DNA of 5,371 nt from DATJUF01 sp035524095 (GTDB lineage: Bacteria; Desulfobacterota; Binatia; Binatales; Binataceae): contig DATKPK010000241.1 of assembly GCA_035524095.1 (NCBI GenBank), positions 1-5,371 on the forward strand, given 5' to 3'. Below are positions 1-5,208 of the stretch, in pieces. Every line of letters begins with the position of its first letter. Position 1 is the first letter of the stretch. Under the pieces are notes generated by a model. That model had not been told where the DNA came from and ran no database searches. It worked only from the letters and a program-made list of their open reading frames with translations. Made by a program: the position numbers and the translations under genes.

Positions 1-107
1 ATGCAGGTTACAACTGCGATTTTGGGGGCCGGACGCTTGCCCAGCGCTGGATCGTAACCTTTCGCATAGTTGCGGTTTGCCTCTAGCGCCTTATCGATAA
101 TGCTCAT
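1..107 (-). CDS. beta-class carbonic anhydrase, N-terminal fragment (runs off left edge)
   Basis: Beta-carbonic anhydrases are cytoplasmic zinc enzymes that interconvert CO2 and bicarbonate. Only the first 35 codons are in the window. The protein begins MSIIDKALEANRNYAKGY, continues through a Lys-Arg-Pro-Ala-Pro stretch and ends IAVVTC, followed by the two bases AT. This matches the start of the family, where a beta strand leads into the Cys-Met-Asp-x-Arg motif. Cys35 would be the first zinc ligand, and the Asp/Arg dyad, His and second Cys lie beyond the edge. The start is fixed by an ideal AGGAGG six bases upstream. The gene is divergent from the regulatory block, so a shared intergenic control region is possible but unproven. 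Family assignment is confident; completeness and activity cannot be judged. Confidence 0.87.
   Translation of the reverse strand, partial: MSIIDKALEANRNYAKGYDPALGKRPAPKIAVVTC
53..65. repeat. 13-base direct repeat, copy 1 (copy 2 at 217-229)
   Basis: CGTAACCTTTCGC occurs at 53-65, inside the carbonic anhydrase coding region, and again at 217-229, overlapping the right arm of the inverted repeat. It may be chance, or a trace of a small duplication around the 5' end of the gene. Confidence 0.45.
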
Positions 108-113
108 CCTTTT

Positions 114-119
114 CCTCCT
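114..119 (-). promoter_or_regulatory. ribosome binding site of the carbonic anhydrase gene
   Basis: On the minus strand the sequence is AGGAGG, six bases before the ATG at 107-105. It is a perfect Shine-Dalgarno match and decides the start codon. Confidence 0.85.
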
Positions 120-198
120 GAAGGGCCACCAACGCGGCCAAGCTCAGCTTTTTAGTTGTCGTTCTCCTCGCAGTAATTTGATGCTGCTAATCGAGATC

Positions 199-223
199 GG
201 TTACGGCGAACGCCGCCGTAACC
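199..223. repeat. inverted repeat, 10-base arms, upstream of carbonic anhydrase
   Basis: GGTTACGGCG (199-208) and CGCCGTAACC (214-223) are perfectly complementary arms around a five-base loop. There is no T-run on either side, so it is not a standard terminator. It sits about 90 bases upstream of the carbonic anhydrase start and could be an operator or a leader-RNA hairpin. A smaller hairpin (CCTCTT-GAGA-AAGAGG, 237-252) lies next to it. Confidence 0.6.
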
Positions 224-497
224 TTTCGCTATCGCTCCTCTTGAGAAAGAGGCGCAAATTCCCCACTCGGCACGACGTATGTTTCATGAGCCAGGAAGCT
301 AGGCTGGTGGCAATGTAACTATGCGCGATCCGCGGGCATCAAAGCATCGCGGGGTGGCTCTTGGCTGCACAGATCACCCCAGGGCATTAGTGATTCGCTG
401 GCAACCCCGAGAGGTATCTATTCGAAGAAATGTGTTTATATTTGGGCTAGAGATTATTGCCATCTCGGTGGCAGTCGTGGAGGGCATTAAGAAACCG

Positions 498-734
498 ATG
501 ACGTGCGATGAATTCGTCGACTCATTACAGGCGTTTCGAGATGACGAACTGACGCTGCCCGAACGCATCCGCGTACAGGAGCATCTCGTCGGTTGTGAGA
601 AGTGCTCGGTGTACTTGCGTCGGTATGAACAAACGATAAAGCTGGCCAAAAGCACCGCTTCTGATGATGCGGAAGCAGCCCCTCTCCCGGAAAGTCTCGT
701 CCGGAGGATTGTGGCCGCACGGCGCCGGTCATAG
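498..734 (+). CDS. small zinc-binding anti-sigma factor (ZAS type)
   Basis: This 78-residue soluble protein probably binds and holds inactive an ECF sigma factor. It shows the zinc-binding anti-sigma pattern Cys3-x25-His29-x3-Cys33-x2-Cys36 (HLVGCEKC), preceded by the acidic FRDDELTLPERIRVQEHL helix typical of the fold, and ends in a basic PESLVRRIVAARRRS tail. There is no membrane segment or periplasmic domain, so any signal must be cytoplasmic or come through partners; zinc-cysteine redox release is known for some relatives. The frame is open further upstream, but family length and composition favour the ATG at 498. A GGAGG at 479-483 is rather distant (14 bases). Normally such a gene directly follows its sigma gene. 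Here the likely partner is at 3479-4174, after two other regulators, so the pairing is inferred. Confidence 0.85.
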   Translation: MTCDEFVDSLQAFRDDELTLPERIRVQEHLVGCEKCSVYLRRYEQTIKLAKSTASDDAEAAPLPESLVRRIVAARRRS

Positions 735-738
735 AGCG

Positions 739-771
739 CGCCTGCCTTCGTCGGGGGCGGTTCTGTTTTTT
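739..771 (+). terminator. possible weak intrinsic terminator after the anti-sigma gene
   Basis: Just past the anti-sigma stop, CGCC (739-742) can pair with GGCG (756-759), extended imperfectly inwards, and is followed by TTCTGTTTTTT. The stem is short with a mismatch, so termination would be partial at best. If it works, the anti-sigma gene is largely a separate transcript from the activator. Confidence 0.25.
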
Positions 772-833
772 CAAAGGATCCTCGGGAGGACCTGCCGTAC
801 CAAAGAGAGATCCAACTCCGCCGGATCGGGACG

Positions 834-838
834 GGAGG
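834..838 (+). promoter_or_regulatory. strong ribosome binding site for the small ORF at 846
   Basis: GGAGG lies seven bases before the ATG at 846. It is the best-looking translation signal on the plus strand of this window and is the main reason to take the 42-codon frame seriously. Confidence 0.5.
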
Positions 839-845
839 ATACACC

Positions 846-974
846 ATGAAAGCGACCGCCGCACCCATATCGTTTACTGGCTCGGTTCTGACGATTACCG
901 GCGTGTCTGCGCCTTTTTCAGTTCGCCGCAAGAGGAGTACGACTCTAACTTCAATATGCAAAGTGTCGGGTTAA
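846..974 (+). CDS. possible small protein with signal-peptide-like N-terminus (hypothetical, perhaps frameshifted)
   Basis: This 42-residue frame starts at an ATG with an ideal GGAGG. I do not recognise the protein. The N-terminus (MKATAAPISF...) has one lysine, then about 16 mostly apolar or small residues and an Ala-Pro near residue 22, which resembles a Sec signal peptide with little mature protein after it. The remainder is basic and Ser/Thr-rich (RRKRSTT) and looks less natural. In the frame two bases later the DNA stays open to a stop at 1022-1024 and reads like a plausible polypeptide (HIVYWLGSDDYRRVCAFF). The gene may therefore be an ancestral exported protein broken by a frameshift, or a genuinely short peptide. 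It lies between the anti-sigma and activator genes on the same strand. Confidence 0.33.
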   Translation: MKATAAPISFTGSVLTITGVSAPFSVRRKRSTTLTSICKVSG

Positions 975-1058
975 CGTTCTGCGAATGCACCAGTGGTAAA
1001 TTCTCTTCGCCTTTTACAAGGTGATTCCCATAGACCGAGAATCTCGCGAGGAGTTAGC

Positions 1059-1063
1059 GGGAG
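1059..1063 (+). promoter_or_regulatory. ribosome binding site supporting the GTG start of the activator
   Basis: GGGAG is seven bases before the GTG at 1071. An in-frame TGA at 1065-1067 rules out any earlier start, so the GTG is well supported. Confidence 0.75.
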
Positions 1064-1070
1064 ATGAGAA

Positions 1071-3032
1071 GTGCACGCAGAATTTGAAGCCCTTCAATTC
1101 CTGGCTTTGAGAGTTGGTGAAGCGCGTACTAGCGGCGAAGTCTTCAAGCGCATCGTCGACGGCTTGGCTGCTGAAAAAGATGTTGCTCTCGCACGTTTGT
1201 GGCTGACTCTTCCGGGCGATCGTTGCGATCTCTGCCGGATGCGCGAACTATGCCCTGACCGCGCGCGCTGTCTTCACCTCGTCGCGAGTGCGGGAAATCC
1301 CTCGGAATCGAAGGAGGACTGGTCGCGACTTAGCGGTGATTTCCAACGAATTCCTCTCAACAGGCAAAAAGTGGGTGAAATCGGTGCGCGCGGGGAACCC
1401 ATACTGATCGGTAGCGATCTCGCCCTGAGTCACTGGTCGGCGAGGCCCGACTGGGCGATCAAAGAGAGCATTGTCGCTTTCGCTGGACAGCCACTGGTTT
1501 TTCGCGGCGAGATACTTGGGGTACTTGCCTTATTCAGTCGCGCAGAGATAACGCCGGTCCAATTCAACTGGCTGCGAATCTTCGGCGACCACGCCGCTAT
1601 AGCGATAGCAAACGCCCGGGCCATCGAGGTTTTGAAGCGCGCGGAAGAGAAGCTACGTCAGGACGAACAGGAGATGCGGCGCATCACGGACGCCATCCCT
1701 ATCATCATTAACGTATTGCGCCCGGATGGGACCGTCCTTCATGTCAATCAAACAGCGGCGGATTATTTCGGTCACGCTTTGGAGGGCGCGGAAATCGAAA
1801 AGTTGATGGCGCGGATCACCCACCCTGAGGACCTCGAAAAGCGGGATTGGCCAAACGCGCTGGCCCGCGGTCTTCCCTTTGAGTCCGAGCTCCGAGCATT
1901 AGGGAAGGACGGCAAATATCGTTGGCTTCTCGTTCGCTGCAACCCTTTGCAAGACGACCATGGTCGCGTTCTTCGATGGTACGCGACCGGAACCGATATC
2001 GAGGACCGCAAGCAAGTTGAAGACAGAACCCGCAACGAAAATCTGGTGCTGCGCGAGGAACTCATGCGCTCCTCGATGTTCGAGGAAATTGTCGGGTCTT
2101 CCGAACCGCTCCGAACAGTCTTGGCACAGGTCGACAGAGTCGCTCCTACAGATGCCACCGTTCTGGTCTTGGGTGAGACTGGGACTGGAAAGGAATTGAT
2201 TGCACGGGCAATTCATAAGCGCTCGAATAGATCCATTCGACCCTTCATTAGCGTCAACTGCGGCGCCATCCCGCAAGCGCTAATCGCTTCCGAACTGTTC
2301 GGTCACGAGAAAGGCGCCTTTACAGGCGCAATGCAGCGCCGCATAGGCCGCTTTGAGGCTGCGGACGGCGGAACGATCTTTCTGGACGAGATCGGCGAGC
2401 TTCCAATGGAGATGCAGATTGCTCTGCTCCGAGTGCTGCAGGAGCGTGAGTTTGAACGAATTGGGAGCGCCGAATCGCTTAAGGTGGATGTGCGGGTGCT
2501 GGCTGCGACTAATCGCGACCTGAAACGGGCCGTGAGCGCCGGCACGTTCCGGCAGGATCTCTTTTATCGATTAAATGTGTTCCCGATCGAAATGCCTCCA
2601 TTGCGTGAACGTGTGGACGACATTTCGTTGCTCGCTGGGTACATGATCGATCGTTTCGCCAAAAAAGCCGGGAAGAAATTTGACCATATAGCAAGGGGCA
2701 CCATCGAGCTATTTCAGACGTATCGATGGCCCGGAAATATTCGCGAGCTCCAGAATGTTATCGAACGCGCGATCGTGCTCTGCGATGGGCCAGTCTTCGC
2801 AGTTGACGAGACGTGGCTGAGGCGGGCGCCTGACCTGGTGTCGAATTCCGCCGTTGCTCTTTCAGTAACACCGGCCGATAACGAAACAGAATTAATCGAG
2901 AACGCGTTGGTCCAAAGCCGCGGACGAATTTCCGGCCCATCTGGTGCCGCCGCGAAACTTGGAATGGCGCGCCAGACGCTTGAATCAAAAATCCTTAGAT
3001 TAGGTATTAACAAGCACCGCTTCCGGCTTTAA
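1071..3032 (+). CDS. sigma-54-dependent transcriptional activator, GAF-PAS-AAA+-HTH (FhlA-like)
   Basis: This 653-residue cytoplasmic enhancer-binding protein uses ATP hydrolysis to open promoters bound by sigma-54 RNA polymerase. Residues about 5-185 form a GAF sensor with a four-cysteine insert (Cys52, 55, 61, 67) just before CLHLVASAG. Residues about 203-315 form a PAS/PAC domain (RPDGTVLHVNQ, then WYATGTDIEDRK), followed by a short coiled-coil linker. The AAA+ domain (about 338-572) is intact: Walker A GETGTGKE at 368-375, the sigma-54-contacting loop GAFTGA at 415-420, Walker B with Asp439-Glu440, sensor I AATNRDL, the arginine-finger region FRQDLFYRLNVF and sensor II WPGNIREL at 553-560. 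A Fis-like helix-turn-helix (GPSGAAAKLGMARQTLESKI, 622-641) ends in the family's usual LGINKHRF tail, so it is full length. There is no receiver domain, so it is probably ligand- or redox-controlled rather than a phosphorelay target. Its target is not shown; the palindromes just downstream are the best local candidate. Confidence 0.95.
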   Translation: MHAEFEALQFLALRVGEARTSGEVFKRIVDGLAAEKDVALARLWLTLPGDRCDLCRMRELCPDRARCLHLVASAGNPSESKEDWSRLSGDFQRIPLNRQKVGEIGARGEPILIGSDLALSHWSARPDWAIKESIVAFAGQPLVFRGEILGVLALFSRAEITPVQFNWLRIFGDHAAIAIANARAIEVLKRAEEKLRQDEQEMRRITDAIPIIINVLRPDGTVLHVNQTAADYFGHALEGAEIEKLMARITHPEDLEKRDWPNALARGLPFESELRALGKDGKYRWLLVRCNPLQDDHGRVLRWYATGTDIEDRKQVEDRTRNENLVLREELMRSSMFEEIVGSSEPLRTVLAQVDRVAPTDATVLVLGETGTGKELIARAIHKRSNRSIRPFISVNCGAIPQALIASELFGHEKGAFTGAMQRRIGRFEAADGGTIFLDEIGELPMEMQIALLRVLQEREFERIGSAESLKVDVRVLAATNRDLKRAVSAGTFRQDLFYRLNVFPIEMPPLRERVDDISLLAGYMIDRFAKKAGKKFDHIARGTIELFQTYRWPGNIRELQNVIERAIVLCDGPVFAVDETWLRRAPDLVSNSAVALSVTPADNETELIENALVQSRGRISGPSGAAAKLGMARQTLESKILRLGINKHRFRL

Positions 3033-3056
3033 GCTGATTCAGCCACCGCTGACCGC

Positions 3057-3100
3057 TTGGCATTTGCCGATAGGCATTTGCTCGGCAATTGCCGAGCAAA
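3057..3100. promoter_or_regulatory. tandem palindromic sites (candidate activator-binding enhancer)
   Basis: TTGGCATTTGCCGA (3057-3070) and TCGGCAATTGCCGA (3082-3095) match at 12 of 14 bases. Each is a GGCA/TGCC dyad and their centres are 25 bp apart. The second sits in a perfect 24-base palindrome (3077-3100, TTTGCTCGGCAA and its complement). GGCATTTGC is also directly repeated at 3059-3067 and 3073-3081. The cluster begins 25 bases past the activator stop and lies ahead of the STAS-ECF pair. Paired dyads of this kind are typical of enhancer sites for sigma-54 activators. No T-run follows, so it is not a standard terminator. The binding protein is inferred. Confidence 0.5.
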
Positions 3101-3177
3101 GCAGGCCGCGTGCTCTCCGAAGCCTACGTTAATTCAAGAGTTTTTCATCGGCCCATTGATTGCTCCTTCGGTCAGGC

Positions 3178-3444
3178 GTGACAGCCAGGATTGAAGCAAT
3201 AAGCGGTGCAGACGGAACGGCTATCAGGCTGATCGGCCAGTTTGATGCCGAGTATATCCCTGAGCTCAAGGACCAAACCCAAGGGCATGGACACATCGCT
3301 GTGCTGGAGATGGACGAGGTGACCTTGGTGGACGTCGACGTGGTACGATTCCTCGTCAATTGTGAAAGACAAGGTATCGAGTTGCGAGGATGCCCGGCCT
3401 ACATCCGGGAATGGATTACCCGAGAACGAGAAAGCGCAAAATGA
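3178..3444 (+). CDS. STAS-domain protein (anti-sigma antagonist-like)
   Basis: An 88-residue single-domain protein with the STAS pattern: an N-terminal strand (TAIRLIGQFDAEYIPEL), a central strand and turn (IAVLEMDEVTLVDVDVVRFL) and a helix followed by GIELRGCPAYIREWI. STAS proteins such as SpoIIAA act in partner switching by binding anti-sigma factors. Here the residue aligned with the usual phospho-serine after the conserved Asp52 is Asp54 (V-D-V-D-V), so classical serine phosphorylation is not expected. The start is uncertain: a TGA at 3157-3159 limits it, TTG at 3160 and GTG at 3178 are options, and GTG gives the normal family length; neither has a strong ribosome binding site. It lies 34 bases before the ECF sigma gene and is probably co-transcribed with it. 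Confidence 0.78.
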   Translation: MTARIEAISGADGTAIRLIGQFDAEYIPELKDQTQGHGHIAVLEMDEVTLVDVDVVRFLVNCERQGIELRGCPAYIREWITRERESAK

Positions 3445-3478
3445 GATCGGAAAACAATTTTGCGGGAACGGTGACGAA

Positions 3479-4174
3479 ATGTTAGTGCGAGAAATATTGG
3501 ATAAACAAAATCATTCAGCCGAATTTCGGGATTTTGCACAGGCGGCCGGCGGAAATACAATTGCTCTCGGTGGACCACTGGCTACCCCGCTCACTGAAGA
3601 AGCCGCTCTAATCGAAAAATTACGTGATGGAGAGGACCCCGCCTTCGAGCAGATGGTGCGGAAGTTCGGCGGCCGGCTGTTAGCTACCGCTCGTCGCTAT
3701 CTAGGATCGGAAGATGACGCCCGCGATGCACTTCAGGACGCCTTTCTATGTGCTTTTAGATCGATCGGTAACTTCAAATGCAATTCGCAGCTGTCAACCT
3801 GGCTCCATCGGATCGTGATTAATAGCTCGCTCATGCACTTGCGTGCGAGAAAGCGCCGTCCGGAAGCGGAAGAAGCACAGATTGATAAACTGCTATCGCA
3901 GTTCGAACCAATTGGAAGCTGGATTGGCGAATGGACAGGCGCAGTGCCGCCCCACATCTCCCTTGAAATCTCTGAGTCCAAGGCGATGGTCAGACGATGC
4001 ATCGGGCGGTTGCCGGATAGTTATCGGATCATCTTGGTTCTGCGTGACATCGATGAGCTAAGTACCGAAGAAGCTGCAAGCATACTAGGCCTTACGTCTA
4101 ACGCTATTAAGGTTCGGCTGCACCGCGCGCGCTTGGCACTTAGAGTTCTGATAGAGCGTGAGCAGGCCTTGTGA
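3479..4174 (+). CDS. ECF-family (extracytoplasmic function) RNA polymerase sigma factor
   Basis: A 231-residue sigma-70 family protein with only regions 2 and 4, as usual for ECF factors. Region 2 spans about residues 53-122 (FEQMVRKFGGRLLATARRYL, then DARDALQDAFLCAFRSIGNF and STWLHRIVINSSLMHLR), covering the core-binding and -10 recognition helices. Region 4 spans about 167-225, with the -35 helix-turn-helix LSTEEAASILGLTSNAIKVRLHRARLALR. The first 38 residues are an unconserved extension. The frame is open upstream to 3362, overlapping the STAS gene, but the ATG at 3479 is preferred: it avoids the overlap and has a GGGA at 3464-3467, 11 bases upstream. The small zinc anti-sigma factor at 498-734 is of the type that usually accompanies this sigma group. 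The target promoter is unknown; I see no clear autoregulatory GGAAC-type promoter in the window. Confidence 0.95.
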   Translation: MLVREILDKQNHSAEFRDFAQAAGGNTIALGGPLATPLTEEAALIEKLRDGEDPAFEQMVRKFGGRLLATARRYLGSEDDARDALQDAFLCAFRSIGNFKCNSQLSTWLHRIVINSSLMHLRARKRRPEAEEAQIDKLLSQFEPIGSWIGEWTGAVPPHISLEISESKAMVRRCIGRLPDSYRIILVLRDIDELSTEEAASILGLTSNAIKVRLHRARLALRVLIEREQAL

Positions 4175-4524
4175 TTAGCTAGTATCGAGCGGCTGGGGTA
4201 CGATCGATGAAGGCCCAAATTTCGATTAGCAAAGATCCTGGTCCTGAATTGGGCAACGCGGGGCTATCGCCCAAAGCGGTAAGTGCCATTCGGTGATGGA
4301 CTCTAGCGAATCCTTCCAAATACAATGCCGTTTTTAGGCAATAGATCTGATGTGGATTACTCCGTCGGCACGGAAGACTCGCTGTCGAACGGCTGGCTAG
4401 CATTGGCCCAGACGGACTGATTATGGGCATGGTTCCAACGAAGGGTTAGATGTTCTCATCCTCCAGGCTTCACCTGACGCACCCAAATCTGAAAATCGAT
4501 TGGGGCCACGCCGCATTGTCAAAA

Positions 4525-4757
4525 TCAACGCTCTAAGAGAATGTGGATTGCTACCATATCTCGACCATCCGTCGCTTTACCCCCGACGTTATCCATTTTT
4601 GCCAACAGGCGCTGGGTGATCTGAGCTCAACCGCTTGATCGGTCACCATCGCAACACTCATTCGGGGGTTGGGCAAACTTTTTGAGCAGGATTGATAGGG
4701 TGCGAATGACAAGATCTCAGATCTTCTTATGCCCTTTTCCCACTTCTGCTGACGCAC
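4525..4757 (-). pseudogene. possible frameshifted gene remnant, unidentified
   Basis: From a GTG at 4757 a minus-strand frame runs to 4551 and includes a protein-like stretch (MSVAMVTDQAVELRSPSA). Near 4608 another frame takes over and reads LLAKMDNVGGKATDGRDM and on to ILLER with a stop at 4525-4527. The change of frame in mid-sequence suggests a gene broken by an indel. I do not recognise either half, and short protein-like stretches can occur by chance. Confidence 0.2.
4711..4725. repeat. 15-base palindrome AAGATCT-C-AGATCTT
   Basis: Two perfect seven-base arms surround a single C. There is no gene nearby to suggest an operator; it may be chance or residual. Confidence 0.4.
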
Positions 4758-4908
4758 CCGTTTTACGGTATAGGGCTCAGCGCAATGTACTCCAAGCGTC
4801 TATTGTGCGCCTATTCCGCATTATTTGAGATGAGCCGATTCCTCTTTCTGCCAATTAGTTCTTATTTTTTCGGTCTATTTTGGCGCGCCCGGATGGATTC
4901 GATGCCCT

Positions 4909-4924
4909 ACTTCGGATCCGAAGT
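4909..4924. repeat. 16-base perfect palindrome
   Basis: ACTTCGGATCCGAAGT is its own reverse complement. It lies in gene-poor DNA with no adjacent reading frame to control, so its role is unknown. Confidence 0.45.
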
Positions 4925-5041
4925 CCGCGTTTAAGGCCTACCCGGGACGACCTGCTCATTACTAACGGTCAGTTCGGGATGATCTTTTAGAGAAGATGGC
5001 AGAAGTGTCGGACCATGCCGCCAGCGCATCCTCGAAAATCA

Positions 5042-5059
5042 GGTGGTCTGATGACCACC
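5042..5059. repeat. inverted repeat GGTGGTC-TGAT-GACCACC
   Basis: Perfect seven-base arms enclose a four-base centre. The TGGTC...GACCA layout loosely recalls GntR/FadR-type operators, but no such regulator or target gene is in the window. It could equally be a small hairpin. No T-run follows. Confidence 0.45.
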
Positions 5060-5163
5060 GACTCACGGACAAGAAACCGCTTAACCTGAGATTTCTCGCC
5101 TACACGGCGCCTACATATAACCCAATACGCCAGCGCCCGACTTAGCTAAGTACCTGATTCTAT

Positions 5164-5208
5164 TGGTGCCCTCTGCGGGATTCGAACCCACGGCCCCAGG
5201 ATTAGGAG
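5164..5208 (-). tRNA. 3' half of a tRNA (reads as Arg, anticodon CCT), probable attachment-site remnant
   Basis: Read on the minus strand from 5208, the pieces fit a tRNA from position 32 to the end: anticodon loop CTCCTAA, anticodon-stem 3' strand TCCTG, five-base variable region, T-stem GTGGG, T-loop TTCGAAT, T-stem CCCGC, acceptor strand AGAGGGC, discriminator A and encoded CCA. The sequence before the loop (GGTAC where CAGGA is needed) does not pair, and no GCCCTCT-like 5' acceptor strand lies at the right distance. The tRNA is therefore cut exactly at the anticodon loop and cannot be functional. This cut point is typical of tyrosine-recombinase integration, which leaves the original 3' half at the distal end of an element. 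In that reading the element lies to the right (above 5208) and the older flank to the left. Confidence 0.72.

Larger units (their letters stand above)
108..497. other. divergent intergenic region between carbonic anhydrase and anti-sigma gene
   Basis: About 390 bases lie between two divergently oriented starts. I find no convincing protein here: the open frames covering it have no good ribosome binding site and no recognisable composition, and the extra N-terminal residues that could be added to the anti-sigma protein do not look like its family. It holds two inverted repeats (199-223 and 237-252) and a 13-base repeat of a stretch inside the carbonic anhydrase gene. I could not identify a credible -35/-10 or sigma-54 promoter by eye on either strand. 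Confidence 0.6.
4175..5163. other. about 1 kb with no convincing intact gene, likely decayed DNA
   Basis: No frame here looks like a normal gene. Short frames with weak support are a 29-codon one at 4207-4296 plus (MKAQISISKDPGPE..., GGGG about nine bases upstream), a 49-codon one at 4996-5145 plus (MAEVSDHAASASSK...) and the minus-strand remnant at 4525-4757. None is recognisable. The stretch also holds palindromes at 4711-4725, 4909-4924 and 5042-5059, and an 11-base direct repeat CTGACGCACCC at 4474-4484 and 4749-4759. I found no transposase or integrase fragment by eye. The DNA lies between the ECF gene and a tRNA attachment-like fragment, consistent with erosion near an insertion boundary. 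Confidence 0.6.

Noticed and set aside
26..40. Sigma-54-like GGGC...TTGC motif near the left edge
   Set aside because: It lies inside the carbonic anhydrase coding region on the opposite strand, with no gene positioned to use it.
70..318. 82-codon plus-strand frame in the divergent region
   Set aside because: It overlaps the carbonic anhydrase start antisense, has no good ribosome binding site, and its Ser/Arg/Leu-rich product resembles nothing known.
374..961. 195-codon minus-strand frame opposite the anti-sigma gene
   Set aside because: It is antisense to a well-supported gene, with Arg/Ser-rich composition typical of a shadow frame.
3071..3087. Sigma-54 -24/-12 promoter (GG at 3073-3074, ten bases, GC at 3085-3086)
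   Set aside because: Only the GG/GC pair and part of GGCA fit; the -12 TTGC and the CG of the -24 box are missing, and it overlaps the palindromes, where an enhancer rather than a promoter is expected.
3077..3100. Intrinsic terminator of the activator gene
   Set aside because: The hairpin is strong, but no T-run follows on either strand and a tandem partner dyad points to protein binding.
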